Positions 1-12,900 of a stretch of 64,000 nt of DNA are shown here, one piece after another. This DNA comes from Anarhynchus alexandrinus (Eukaryota > Chordata > Aves > Charadriiformes > Charadriidae), in NCBI GenBank assembly GCA_008711295.1, contig VUYV01000101.1, forward strand, positions 2,214,651-2,278,650, given 5' to 3'. Both the position numbers and the translations under genes were made by a program. Each line of letters opens with the position of its first letter. Position 1 is the stretch's first letter. The notes under the pieces are model-generated. The model was not told the DNA's origin and searched no databases. It was given only the letters and a program-made list of their open reading frames with translations.

Positions 1-33
1 ATTCAATTCCTGAGCAGATTGGAGACAGATGTA

Positions 34-55
34 TTTCTTTTTTTTTTTTTTTTTA
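34..55. repeat. Poly-T homopolymer
   Basis: A run of about 19 T follows 'TTTC' near the left edge of the window. No retroposon body with a poly-A tail is recognisable beside it, so it is listed as simple sequence only. Confidence 0.8.
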
Positions 56-3000
56 ATATAGTTTTTCCTTTCCTCTTACTGTTAGAGGTAAATTCATGTA
101 AATGATGTCCAATGAAAATGGAAGTCTATGTCATAGGCTAGTAGTCTGCCAGCAGATTAATTACTCATATTTGATTTTGAGGGTTGAGTACTGGTAATTA
201 TTGGAATGTAATGGCCAAAGCATTCTCTTGCAAAAATGACCAATAGCCATAATTTGGCTTTGAAATGTCTTATGGCTTTGAAATAGCTTATGGCTGTAAC
301 ATCAAAAAGCCTGAAAACTTCATTGATTAAAGCCAGTGGTGCTTTAAAAGACTGAGACAAATAGCTCTGGTTTCTTTCCCTTTAAAAAAAAAAGGTGCAA
401 GCACACAAGATTTTAATTAAATATTGATGTACTACTAAAACTTTTTTTCTTGTTTGAATTTGAAATCAAGAAATTGAAAAGGATTGCACCTCTAAAATGC
501 AATTCTGTATATTAGAACATGAAAGTATGACAGAACCGTAAATGTGTAATATACACAGAGCTGTTTTCAAAGTATTGTTTTCCCAGACATTGTTATTTTT
601 CTTTAGCTCATAACATTTCTTGGAAATCCATTTATTAGATTAGGATTGGATTGATATTTATTTTTAATTCCTAGAGGAATACCAAATTTTCTTTCAGATA
701 TTGTTCTTTCGCATTGCATCTAGTGGGTATAACTCTTGATTTGTCCTACAAGATGCATATTACAGTGAGAACAGGAGTCTGATCATATAGTCTTTGAAGT
801 CTGGAAGGACTCAAGGCCCTCACTTTTCTTACTGTAGCCCTACAGGGCTTAATAGCAATTTACTGATGGAATATTAGCAGTGAGTCAATATCTTCCCAGG
901 GGCGAAAGAGGGAAAGGATGAGGAATAATAATGCACACAAATAAAACTACTGTAGGATTATATTTCTTGCTGATGCATGAAGGACACCGCTTATTGATCA
1001 ATTTCAGACTTTAAACTGTCTGAGACCGGTTAAAATCTCAGCCAGTGGGCTACAGCTAGATGAAACAATATTGTTAAGGACAATTCCCATGAAGAATTTA
1101 CAATTTTATCAAACACTTCCTATATTCTTACTTTTTTTCTAATGGAAAAAAAATCTGATGTAAAAAATATTGACACTGGAAAAGATTGATTGAACATTTT
1201 AAAGATGGGAAAACATCAGACTTTACTGTTTGTTTGGTTTTTTTTATATTGTTGCCTTCACTGATAGAAACTCAGTTTTCATACTTGATAGAGAGGTATT
1301 GCCATTTCAGATTAACACAAATTCTTAGTGACTGTGTATTAGGCATGTATTGAACAGGTTCCTGGTTTATCCACAAATTTCAGAATAGCTTTTTTTTTTT
1401 TTACATTCTGTTTAAATAATGAGGAATAATAAGTAGGAACAGTTCACAGCCAAGCATCTGACCAACTATTTAGCATGATTTATAGACCACATTTATTAAT
1501 ATTTTTGTGTAATGAGTACTACAGTGGGGTTTTTTCCATGTCTGTCTTAAACAATGCTTCTAGCAATCCATGACTCCTGACTTTCTAGGACAGCGATGAT
1601 ACATACTGGTAAAGTCTAAGGAGCAAGAGAATCTGTCTGATCAGCCTAGTCCTCATCAGCAGGCAAAATAATCCTGTCAAAATATAACACTGAATATTAA
1701 GATGGAGAAAAGATAAACTGAGGACAATAAATTATTAAAAAAAATAATAAAGGAGCTTTATTCAGGGAAATTTAGGAAAGTTTGAATGTGAAATGTCACA
1801 GAGAAACCACTGGAGAATCAGTAATTTGCCCATAGTTAATAGTTTGCCTGCTATAAATAACATTTTATAGATGGTTAATCATCTTTTCGTGGTCTGGCAG
1901 CTATTTCTGATGGCTTACAGCTACATGTGAGTACAGGCTTGAGAGAAGAAAATTTGCCAGCTGACAGCATATTTTCTTTGTAGAAGCTGGGGATTCTGGT
2001 TAAAAGACATCATCCAACCCTGTGGTGACTTGGGGGAGGGGGTTCTGCCCAATTTATTCAGTGCAGTTAAGAATGTGAAACTGTTGAATTTTTTTAATGT
2101 TCTGTTATTCAGCCACCAGTCAAGACAGAATTCATCACATACCATCTACCCCGTCGGAAAGAAGATAGAGAACTTGTCAGAGAAGTTAATTCTTAACGAC
2201 TTCGCTCTCTAAAGGCAATGAGGGTGTCTGAACTGGGACACCATCTGTTTAGCTGAAGTGGTTTCAAAGCCAAGATGTGACTATGTGCTTTAAAGACCTG
2301 GTCAATGTGGGTTATGAGTCCTACTCGTCCTGTGTGGATGGGTTTCCTTTTGAAAGACACCAGGATTTAGGCAAAAGACTATTATTTGCTTGAGTCCTAC
2401 CCTACTGTGCGTGCAGGTAGAATATATGCCCAGACCCAGAAGCTTGGAAGCATTCCAAAGCTCCCAAATTTGCATCCTGCTTGAATTTATTATCGGGCAA
2501 CCAATAGTTTCCCTCTACCGGGATGCAAGCCAAAGAAGAACAGAGTGGTGAAGAGGTTGCACAGCCCATTTTGGGGAGTTTTGACTATGTTAACAATCAC
2601 TGTTAAAGAAAACTGAGTGACAGTTTGGCTGAAGTGGAGAAAAAGGAAGAGATGAGAGAGAACCCTTGTTCCAGAAACAAAGCCATTAGCAGGAAAGACA
2701 CCAAAGAAGGAGACCTTGACTGATAGAAACATGTCAACTATATCTTAATGCGGTCCAAAAGAACATGAGAGAAACTGAGACAAGGAATGACGCACAAATT
2801 CTGTTCCTTTCCCTAAACTGAAGCCATTCTTGTGCTGCTTGTAGAACAGAGTGATTACTTTCATACTTCTGGCAAAAATTCTTAATTCTGCACACGCCAA
2901 GTATGTGAAAGGCTGTCCTTCATTGTGTTTGCCTCCAAATTTAAAGAGGCAAATGTGGTGGCACCTCAAAATTTTCACATTCATTTTGCAGGATTTCCAA

Positions 3001-5387
3001 TTCATTTTACTGAAAAATCAGTGCAGTCCATAAAAATGCCTCTCACTTTCTCCCCTTCCTCCTTCTGTTTCGGTCTTCATCCTAAACTTCTTGATAGGCT
3101 TAGAAGCCTACCTTGGCAAGACAGTCACAGAACACTCTAGTGCTTTGGTGAAAAATTGCATTTTCAATAGTGCCCCAGTATGCTCATCAGCACAAGTATC
3201 CACATGAAATATGGTGGATTTTTTTTCAGGGAATGGGCTTTTTTTAAGGCTAGTTGCTAGGTATTTGCCATATTCAGTGCAAATTGGGTATAGGCTGTGT
3301 ACTAGCTCAAAATTTTATTGTGTGAAGGAGACGCTACTTTTAATCTTTAGCCTTAAGTGCTGTTTTCTGTTCCATTTTAACTAGGGTACATTTTAAGATT
3401 TGCTGTGCTTTAAGAGTGCAAAAAATAGCATGTAACAGACTATTATTCAAACCCAACAGTAAAATTTGAGAAACTGAGATGTAGGAATTTGTCAGTCCTG
3501 AACAATCCTGTGTTCGTAGTGGGAAATGTAATCAGTGTATTGGATTTTTTCAGCGGCATGTCCAAGGGGATTGGCAAGTTAACTTTGTGTGACATTAAGC
3601 TGGAGATTAACAGCCTTCCTTGCACAGTAATACTGCCAACTACTCCGTGTCACTGAGGGAAACCTCCTGAACATATAGAATTTGAAGACGTGCACTGATT
3701 TAAGTACTTGTGCACCTTTTCACAGTAGTGACATTTCTAAAGGCGGTCAATAGAAGTATGCTGAGAAAATTTTTTGTAGTTTTTTTTTTCTCTTTGTAAA
3801 TCCTAGGCTCTGTCTTTTCCTGTGTGAAAGTATATCATCTTCTTTCTGTAGATAACAGAAGTTGAGATGGTAGGATATAGTAACTAAACTAATCCAAATA
3901 ATTTATGAAATACCATTTTCAGTTAAAAAAGCTTTTTCATTAAAATAGACATATTAATTACTTTTGGCTTTTCAACTGAAAAAAAAATCTACAGTACAAA
4001 ATGAAATTTTTTGAGTGCCAGAGACTGCGCTTTGTTTATTTACCCCTAAATGGGTGTTTGCAAGAAGGCAATGTTCCAGAACTACAGCTTTGGCCATTAA
4101 ACAGACATTCAATGTCTGTGCCCTTATGATCCAGAATAAAACTTTTAGATGCTTTCTTTTATCACTGAAAGTCAATACTGAATATACCAATTGCAACAGT
4201 ATTACACTGCTTTTATTTCTCTGGTTTGGTTAGGGCTTTTGTTGATCCCGACAGTCTTCTGGCATACTGGAATGAAATATGAGAGAGGTTTCTTACCTCT
4301 TTTAACTGTCTAAGTTGCAGATTCACCTTTCCTAATCTTTACCTACATGTCTCTCCTCCACTATAGTCCTCATATAGTTTTTCCTTTATTTGCCTGTGTT
4401 AGACTTACGTACTTGGACACTTGCTGCAATGCAGTCATGCCATGGCAAAAATAGCCTTATTTCTCCATGTATCATCATTTCAGGTTTACTGGTCCTAGAA
4501 CACTATGGAATTAAAAAAAAAACTGTCTGATTTTTAGCAGAATCCTCATGAATTTTGTCATTTTAGCAGCAGAATAAATGAGAGAATGTAGCAGCTGAAC
4601 AGTACTTGAGATCAACACACAACTTCTAAGGAGTCATTACATCTGAAGTCACAGATCCCTGCTCTGCTGGTAGAAAAGAAGGAATTTGTCACTGAGGGAT
4701 GGTTTTGCTCTTCAGGTCAGGAATGGTGCTTGTTATTGCTGATGAAAACTGCCTGGGCAGCTGACATGACCCAGCAGTAGGCTGTTTACTGTACAAAGAA
4801 AGAGCTTGTGAAATCCTGTTTGATGCTTGACCTGTGGGTCCTATGCGCATCTGTGGGGAGATCCTATTTCTGATGCATTAGAAACGTTACAGGGATGTTT
4901 CTCCCTTTCTTCCCATGAAATGTGAAACGGGCTCAAAATGCTCATAACAAATTAATATCCCTATTTGTTGCTATGATCATCAAAAAGACGCTTAAGCCAC
5001 ACTTGAGCACACAAAGAAATTTACGTTGGAGGGAAGTTGGGTTCTTTGAGACTCTCCTGCTCCACCAACTTGCCTGCAGCTGAATATGATGACTTGCCGT
5101 GTGGTGCTACTGGCTTTCAGCAAGGAGAGGCAAATAAAGGCTTGTTCTTCCCTCAAAGTGCCCTTACTGTGAGCTAGTGCTACTAGTAATCAGCTCTGCA
5201 CAGTGGGTGTTTATTCATTAACTTTTATCACAGTCCTCTGCATAGGACAGCATGATTAGTTCAGCCATAACAGGGGCATACAAAGAAAATAATAAAACAT
5301 GGCACAAAAGTGGGAGAAGTATGGAGGTTATTAAAAATTAAAATGGGCTTTAATTGTGTTATGAAAATAAAAGTGCATCCTATAATA

Positions 5388-5750
5388 CTACTTAGTTAAA
5401 ATCTGGTCATGGAAAAGTATTAATAATCCTTTTGTGCTTTTTATTTTAATTTGGAATTGTTTTAAAATATTTTTTTTCTTTTTCTGATTAAAATACTCTC
5501 TTTCTGAATCTAGGTGCATGATCTTGTTAAGAAAAATCCTTCGTAGGTTCCTAGTAGGAGTTCTGATATTATGGTAGATTGACAAATGTGTAGACATACC
5601 ATTCTTTAATTTTAAAACTTCAAGAGTTCTAATCCTCCCAGGATTGTAATCAAGAGATGTTGCAATCAATTTCTGTTGTTCTTGTAATGATACATGGGAT
5701 TTTAATTTAAATTGGTAACTTGTCCCTCCAATCACTTGAAAGGGAAGCTG
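5388..5750 (-). other. Low-confidence open frame, possible exon remnant
   Basis: The minus-strand frame is open from just after a TGA (5760-5762) down to 5388, about 120 codons, with a GTG but no early ATG. The first 50 codons look more protein-like than the rest. Their composition is mixed, including the stretch 'NPGRIRTLEVLKLKNG', and after them comes a GTATGT that could act as a splice donor. An AG at the '...TGCTGCCAG' junction could act as acceptor, but the pyrimidine tract before it is poor. The later part is lysine- and asparagine-rich, as AT-rich chance frames are. I recognise no family. Chance is the leading explanation. Confidence 0.13.
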
Positions 5751-6731
5751 GCAGCATGGTCAATTAAATTCAGACTTCTGTAAATTATTTTTATTGCTCA
5801 TCATTCATGCAATAGCACCTTGATGTACACAGGCAATATCCTGCTAGGCTTTGGGGATGTGGATTTTAATCACTGCAAGTAGACAAGGAATTTAATGACT
5901 TAATGACAAGTCCACCCATTTTAGTGGGTGCTAATTAATTAGTAGAGGTAGTTTGTCAGCTTTTTAAGAAATGTTGATAACTAGGCTGCCTTTGCCCTTT
6001 GGGAATGTGAATAATTGACTAAGTTTAGCTTCCAAACCAGTTGAATAGGGAGAAGTGGGAAGATTGCTGCTGATTAACAAAATTCTATGATTTTTCTTTT
6101 AATAAAACAAAACCTTAGAGTTTTATGTTCTGCTGAACAAAAAAAGCTTCATCTAGTCAAATCCAAAATACTTCAATTCAGGTATTAACTGAAAAACAGG
6201 AGTGAACTAATGGGAAACAAAAGTCTGAGCTTACTGTACTGTTGGAGAGCAGGAAGCCACCTTCTTGTTCCCTTTGTCTAGTAACTGAAGAGGTTAGAAG
6301 TAAGATTTGTGGCAAGACCCTTCCAGGGTCTGATGGCTTTTGCAGGGGGAATGTGGGAAGATTAGCTAACTGAAAAGATACAGGAAAACTCTGGTTTCTG
6401 AACCAGAAATCTCTGAACATCTCTACAAGGATTTAGAACAGTAATTTGCAGTAGGTGCAAAACAAAGTTGGGTTGTAGCCCTCCAATGAAAATAAAATTG
6501 ATTCACATTTGCAGTTGTCACTTCTACATACAGATGGATTGGTATCTATAGTTTTATTACCAGAATACAGTAGGTACTGGAAAAGTTCCCTTTGATCTGC
6601 TTATTTTTCATAGAATAATTTGCTTTGAATGTTTTTCTTCTTTAGTCATGTGCTTAATTCCAGCATATCCCAGACTACCAGTCTTCATCTTGGCTAAGAT
6701 GTTCTTTTCTTTCTGGATTTTTTCTTTCTTT

Positions 6732-6872
6732 CATAGAATCACAGAATGGTTTGGGTTGGAAGAGACCTTCAAAGATCATCTAGTCCAACCCCTCTGCCAT
6801 GAGCAGGGACATCTTCAACTAGATCAAGTTGCTCAAAGGCCCATCCAAACGGGGCTCAAGTATCCTCACCTG
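6732..6872 (-). mobile_element. CR1 LINE 3' end, 5'-truncated
   Basis: The plus strand begins with 'CATAGAATCACAGAATGG' and continues through 'GGTTGGAAGAGACCTTC' and 'CATCTAGTCCAACC'. This is the reverse complement of the CR1 3' UTR and its terminal octamer repeats. The CR1 sense strand is therefore minus. Only about 140 bp of 3' UTR remain, the usual severe 5' truncation of CR1 copies. The left end is sharp at the octamers. The right end near 6872 is approximate because similarity fades. A plus-strand frame of 149 codons runs through this tail and is not a gene. Confidence 0.93.
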
Positions 6873-9364
6873 TTTTGCTTTTGTCCATCAATCTATAAAA
6901 AATACATTCCATGGCATTTATCTACTGAAAGTGAGGTCAGGGTGAACACACCAGTGTCCCAGAGAAAGAAACGGGCCCCAGCACTTCTGAATACCATAGT
7001 ATTCATGAGTGAAAGGTGCTTTATGTTCAAAGTTTTCAGTCCTGATAGATTTTTCCAAGAGAGACATATTTTTAAAATTGTTGCTATGCTGTTTTAATAC
7101 TGACTTGACTCCAATTGAAATCAGTAGAAAAACTCTTACAATTTAGAAAGACATTACAAGAGCAGTAATTGTTTTTAGTGCACTAAGTTTGGCAAAAGTC
7201 TGAAAAGCTGTAACCCGAAGTCATTTGTGCTGCTAGCTGATCCTCAGATTGTTCTGTTTGTAGCTTATCTCGCTGCTAAGAAGTTTGTTTGCATTACTTG
7301 TAAGATGTGCTTGTTCTTAATGCAAATCACATGCAAGCATAAATATTCAGTGCTTTAGGCTTGCTTTTATAATAGTTTGTCATTCAAAGCTGCAACCAAT
7401 GAAGACATCTATGATGTAGCAAAATATAATCTGAAGTAATTATTCTTGGAACCTTCTCCTACAGTATTTATTAAATATTTACAAATGGCAGCTAGCTCAT
7501 GGGTTTTCTGCTTGTTTTTAGATCAGAATGGGAAAGCAGAGGGGAAAAGAGTCTGAAGGCTTTTCCAGTACTGAGTGTGCATACCATTTTTGATTGGCAG
7601 ATAAAGTATATATTGTCAAGAGAAATCTCCCTATATTAGCTATCAATTAAAACAATGAAAAATGATTTGATGATAGTGCTTTTATAAGAGTATATAAAGA
7701 ATGTCCAGGCACCCAAGGCAGAGATTATGTGTTACCTGAACAAAAGCAGGAAAGAGCCTCCGTTGATCCTGAAGCAGTCCTGCTTGCTGAGCTTCAAAGT
7801 ATAAAGATTCTGCTACTGTGGAGTGAATTGGTCAGGAAAAAAATAGTCAGCAAGAGGACCCAAGATTCTGGTGATTCTGGGGGAATCACCTTATAGATCT
7901 GCTGAATATAAATGACGACTATGCTGCAGGTCAGTTCTTGAATGCTCAATTTTTACATATGTTGTATCAATTTTTCTCTTCTTTGAAATGCTGTTGACAT
8001 TCACACTCATTGGTTCTTAGAGATTGTTGCTGTCATTATTTTTTTTTTTTAAGATGCCATCTCTTAGTCATACTAGCAAGGTGAGTAAATTGTTATGACA
8101 TCAAAACATTAAAAAGAATTATTTTAGGAATTCTAGAATTATTTTAGGTATTTAAATTATTTAGGTATTTAGGTATTTATTTTAGGTATTTAAAAAGTAT
8201 TATTTTAGGGGAGGAACAAGCAGTAGATGACTGTAGTCCTGAGCAACGTATCAGCTGCTTTTTATGAAGTCCTTTAAAAATAAAATAGTCCCAGTCACTC
8301 TGTTTGAAAAATGTGCTTGGGAATATTATCTATAAAGTAGTAACAATAAAAAGCAAACCATAAAACAACCAGCAACCAGTATGAGATAGTTATATTTCTC
8401 TCCTTTGTGTTTCTGCTTCTATGCAGTATTGCAGCAATGCAACTACTTCAGACCAAGAGGGATAGTGGATCTGGTTTGACAAGTAATGAAGGTTAAATTA
8501 TTTAAGTACAATCTGCATGCTTTGAATCCTGTAGCATACAAGCAAAAACAGACCTGAGTGCAGACAAAAATGGAAAATTTCGGTACAGAAACTGGCTTTA
8601 ATGGGAGATAATAGTCAGTAATTTTGAAGTGAGGTTACTTCCCATCTCTGAAACTGCCTCCCTATGCGAGGACAAGCTGCTTTCCTCTCTTTTTCCAGTT
8701 TGTTGAAATTGTTCCAGTCTGATAGTGCTTCCTCATCCATCTCACAGGGCTGCAAGGAGCCATTATGGCTGCTTGGAAGCATCACAGCAAGGATTAGTTA
8801 AGAAACTAAATGCTACCATGCCTGTCCTAGAAACTGGATTCATCCTAGTCTCTTGTCATCTCCATTTGACAATCTGTTTTTGAACTGCAGAATGGACAGC
8901 AAAGTAACTTTAAGGTTCAGAAAATGGAGATGGGAAGAGTTGCCCCATGTGGGAGAATTTTGCCTCAAGGACACCTCAGTTGTAGATCTTGCCTTTCACC
9001 TCAACAAATCAAATGCATTTAGAAAATATGGTGCATTTGTGTGTAGTCTAAGTAATGAATGCTGGCCAAGAAGCTTTTGGGATATGTTGTTTAATGGTTG
9101 TGAGTGCAGAACTGCATGCAGGAAGATAGTGTCAGTGTTGTTCAAGGCCATAAATCCAGCTACGTGGAGTAGGAGGCTCTTTGTGAGAACCATTCATTCT
9201 CCTATAGGTTTCCTTTGTCCTTACGCTTGTCTCATAAGCTTAACAGGCTAGCAAACCTCCTCTTCAGTGCTACAGCCCATGCAGCAGCAAATGAGAGGTC
9301 AAGTAAGGTTGGAAATCAGAGATCTATTCCGTCTTCCTGCTCACCATATCAATACTTGTTTTAT
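6873..9364. other. Unique non-coding sequence
   Basis: No family repeat or gene was recognised apart from the small AT-rich tandem repeat listed at 8.12-8.21 kb. Near 7.3 kb there is an octamer 'ATGCAAAT' (7320-7327) in a balanced, complex, low-repeat segment, discussed under findings. The 132-codon plus frame at 8853-9251 has no recognisable domain and is treated as chance. Confidence 0.55.
8117..8210. repeat. AT-rich minisatellite-like tandem repeat
   Basis: Imperfect copies of a unit like 'ATTATTTTAGGTATTTA' follow one another. 'ATTATTTTAGG' occurs three times, and 'TTTAGGTATTTA' variants lie between them. One copy is interrupted by the palindrome 'AATTCTAGAATT'. It is a local tandem duplication product. 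No function is suggested by the sequence. Confidence 0.75.
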
Positions 9365-9935
9365 CAGTTATTAAACATGCAAGGATGGAGATTCTCCAGC
9401 CTCCCCACATTCCAGTGCTTCCTACGCCATACCCCTAGAAATTCAAATATCCCTTGCTGCGTTGGGCATTGTAAATATGGAGAACGGATTGCACCAGCCT
9501 TTTACATATTTGAAGACTATAAGGTTTTGTTGAGTCTCTTATTCTTCAAATTAACATCTCTTCTCTCATTCCACAGCTCATTCAGTCTGTCCTAGTAAAT
9601 TTTAGATCTTCAGTTTCTGTGATCCTATTCTATGTTCCCTTTGAACTTTCTGACAGTCCATGCCTATCTTGGTTTCATGCTTGAAAGTAGGTCTCAAAAT
9701 AATTTTCTAGATGAGGCCTTACCACTGTCACAAGAGCAGAAGGATTTTTTCATGTACCCTTCTTGTTTGTGTAGCTGATGACAGTGACCCACATCTGGAA
9801 ATTTACATATGATATGTCAAATTTCATTTAGTTTTCCTCCAGCACGTTCTCCAATTTTCAAGTTCATTCTGAATTCTGACTCTGTCCTTCAGCTGCTTAA
9901 AGCCACTCCCAGCTTGATGTCACCTGGTTATTTGG
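9365..9935 (-). mobile_element. Ancient CR1-like LINE relic (3' half)
   Basis: The plus strand keeps, in the order expected for a reverse-complement CR1, several degraded landmarks. These are 'GGATGGAGATTCTCCAGCCT', then 'TAGATGAGGCCTTACCACTG' (ORF2 C-terminal coding), then 'TTCATTCTGAATTCTGACTC' and 'CCACTCCCAGCTTGATGTCA' (upstream ORF2). Divergence is much greater than in the young CR1 tails elsewhere here, and all frames are broken. It resembles the old CR1/L3-like elements shared across reptiles rather than recent avian subfamilies. Boundaries are approximate. Confidence 0.7.
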
Positions 9936-9961
9936 TTTTTTTTTGGGGGGGGGGTGTGTGT
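9931..9961. repeat. T-run / G-run / (TG)n simple sequence
   Basis: A run of T is followed directly by about ten G and then a short TGTGTGTGTAT stretch. It abuts the upstream edge of the ancient CR1 relic, so it may be local slippage at the old element boundary. Confidence 0.75.
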
Positions 9962-12900
9962 ATCTGTCTTTTGTATGGTTAATAAAATTATTAGGTAACT
10001 CTATATCAAGATTACTGTCCAATGGAACCCTGTCTGATTCAGCCTTCCAGGTTTTTTGATCATAATCTACTAAGAGGCAAATATAATGAAGTAGTTTTCC
10101 ATTACAGCTTCTTGTTACCATGTTCGTATACATCATAATTCACCTTAGTAGAGGAAATGTAAGTGTTTCAGGAAAGTGGAAACGAGGTTCCCTGATAGCT
10201 AGTCTGTTTCCTTCTCAGTTAAAACTTCCGTATCTCTCTTTTCTCCAGCCTCCTATAGCTAATGGAGGATGCCTAACAGAAAAGCACACTTGTACAATCT
10301 TTTAAAAGAATGGAAACGTAAACTAAGGGAAACCATTTTTTCTCTTTTCAGCATGCTAAATCTATCTGGGAATTTTTTTCCTATCATAATTTTTTACAGA
10401 ACTGTAAAAAATAAATGTACATTTGTTTTGAGACTTACTGAAAGGAAGCTCTTTAGCAAAAACATTTCAATACGAAAGGATTTTCATTTGGCTAACACTT
10501 CCACTTAAGTGGAAAAGTCAATACAGTTTGGGCAAAGAGATTTCAATGCCTACTCAGCCCATTAACTGTTGCTAACAAACATGTCTGTAAGAGTTCTTTC
10601 TATGGGTAAATGCATAACTTGCCACTTGCATAATTCTCTAGGCTGTGTATGGTTAAGTTCTATTCATAGCATTGTAGTGTCCCTGTTGCCAAAAAATCTG
10701 ATGCTTCCAGGAAAGTGACAGTAACATGATCTACCATCTGACACTTTTTTTGCTTTCTTTTTTTTTCTTCACAAGGAGAAACTCGCATATGAGATTTTTT
10801 TAAGGGAAAAAAATGTATGGTATGCTAAGTAAAAGCACTTTGTGTCCTCAACAAAGACTCCTAATGCAGTCTAATGCAGTTACTGCCTTACTCAACTTGG
10901 TATATACCTGTATAAGATGTCAGGGCAGTGTTGAACCTTCATTTATCAGAAGTATAGTGTTTGGTTTGGACGATTGGACATGGAACCTTCAAATTCAATA
11001 AAATAATTTTCCTTTTTTACTTAATCTGAATTTCATATGTGCTTCTCAGGCCCAATAATCAAAACCAGTCTTGTAGAAGATTTTGAGCAAGGATACATGT
11101 TTCCAAGCTAGCCCCTAGACATTTCCAACACTCAAATTCTTTTGCTTGTAATACATCTGTCTCCTGCAGCCATACAGTCTGTTTTGTTGATCTGTCAACA
11201 TGCTTCTTCAGTTGGTTTAACTGCTTATTTTAATGCAAAGTTTCCAATTCTAGCTGCTCTCTCCTGATAGAGGGAAGTAATATATGAGGTTTGCTCTCCA
11301 TTAACAGTTTACAAAGGACAATCAGCCTTCTAATAACACCTTGTAATAAATCAATTAAGCTAAACCTGGTCAACACAGGTGTAACAAATGCTTTCCCCCC
11401 AATGCTTCTGTGGACATTTTTTTACCAAGCCTTGTTCTTCTCTCTCCCCCTTTGCTAGTAAACAGACTGAACTGCAAGCTTACCATAATCTATTTTTTAA
11501 AATACTCATTTAGTGCCTCAATCACAGTAGATTTGATCCTGTGTATAAGCCATTGGCCTGGGCACTGTGATCTTGGTTACATCCAGATTTATGGGACAGA
11601 GTAAGGTTTTAAAAGACCCCACAACCCTCATGCATCCAGCACCCTACCAAATGATGACTTTGTCTTTAAAAATGGAAATATTATCATGGCATCTCTGTTG
11701 GCGTTGCATCTGTTAGAAAGAAATATTGACTGGTTTATCAAGCTCCTTCAGCACCACTGGTGCCAGGGAGAAAGTTCTCAACATCCTCTCAGCTTGTAGA
11801 CTGTTTCTCAATATTGGAGAGAATTTTTACTATTTTTCCTTTTGGTTTGGGGTAATCAGATTAGTAGAGGACAATGGTAGTCTTCTGCTGGCTTAGCCTG
11901 TATATGGAACATTACTGAGACTTGCATGAAACTATTGCCCTACACAACTAAAATTTGGCTGTTTTAATTAAAGCAGGATCACTGCTTGTATGAATGCATC
12001 TTGGTTTAGGACTGTTACAAACTGGTACGAGACAGTGAAAGTCACCTTAAACCTGCTCCTTAATTTTATCAATGTAAACGGTTCTTAAACTGAAGCAGGC
12101 CTGTTCTTTTTTATCACTTATCCATCATTTCCAGATGGCTCACTTGAACTGCCTGTGGGGTTGCTATGTTCTACAGTGCTGGGGAGACTTCTTTGCTGGA
12201 GATTTTTCCACATCTTAGTGACAGTGAGAAGACAACATAAGACAAGGCAGCCTGTTCCCGTGCCACTTTAGTAACAAGGGAATTCTGCCTGGAGGAGGTT
12301 TGCTATTTGTAAAACCAGTCGTGTTTAGTGAATGGGGTCAGAATCTGTAGATAGCTAAGGGTTTTGTATCTGCAGGAAAGCTGAGGGTGGCTTGGAGAAA
12401 ATCCTGCACTACATTTATGAAATAAAGCCTTCGCAGTGAGTCTGAACCAGTGAAGTGTGCATACAGCAGGTTGCTGTTTCTTGTTGATCTTTGTTCACAC
12501 TTGTTGCATTCTTGCCTGGAGACAGTCCACAAGCTATCTGTGACAGCAGTCATCTCCCTCTCTGCTTGCTCAGTAAGGCAAGCGTGCTCACTCTTTGGAC
12601 AGGTCCCCCTCACACAGATGATGAGGGTGATGATGATCTATGTATTAGTTCCCAATAGGTTGACTTAGAGTCAGATCAGAAATATAAAGTTCCTTTCTTA
12701 AAATCCAGGAGTCACTGTCATCCTTCCCATTGGAAATGGGGCATGGCTGTGAGTGGCTGCTGCATTCCCAGGCAAAGGATGAAAAATACTTTCAAAGCCC
12801 TCCCTGCAACTGATTATTCTTGCTCTCCCCATTACCATTCTCATCACAATGTGCTGCCTCTGCCCTTGCTTCCAACTAATAATCCATGCTTACTGATGGA

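Larger units (their letters stand above)
1..6731. other. Unique AT-rich non-coding sequence, no gene recognised
   Basis: I see no repeat-family tail, RNA gene or convincing exon here. The open frames are short (60-115 codons) and of the size expected by chance in AT-rich DNA. There is a T homopolymer near 36-54 and several shorter T or A runs (for example 1390-1401 and 3781-3789). The only frame listed separately is the minus-strand one near 5.4-5.75 kb. The stretch is best read as intergenic or intronic. Confidence 0.6.

Noticed and set aside
6648..7097. 149-codon plus-strand open frame
   Set aside because: It runs through the reverse complement of a CR1 3' UTR, and the rest has no domain, so it is a chance frame across a repeat.
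7681..7914. About 78-codon plus frame with TATA-like 'GTATATAAAG' upstream
   Set aside because: No ATG in the frame, no splice sites of quality, and no recognised domain. The TATA-like string is common in AT-rich DNA.
8853..9251. 132-codon plus-strand open frame
   Set aside because: No recognisable domain, no splice context, and an overlapping frame on the other strand. It ends just before the ancient CR1 relic. Chance is more likely.
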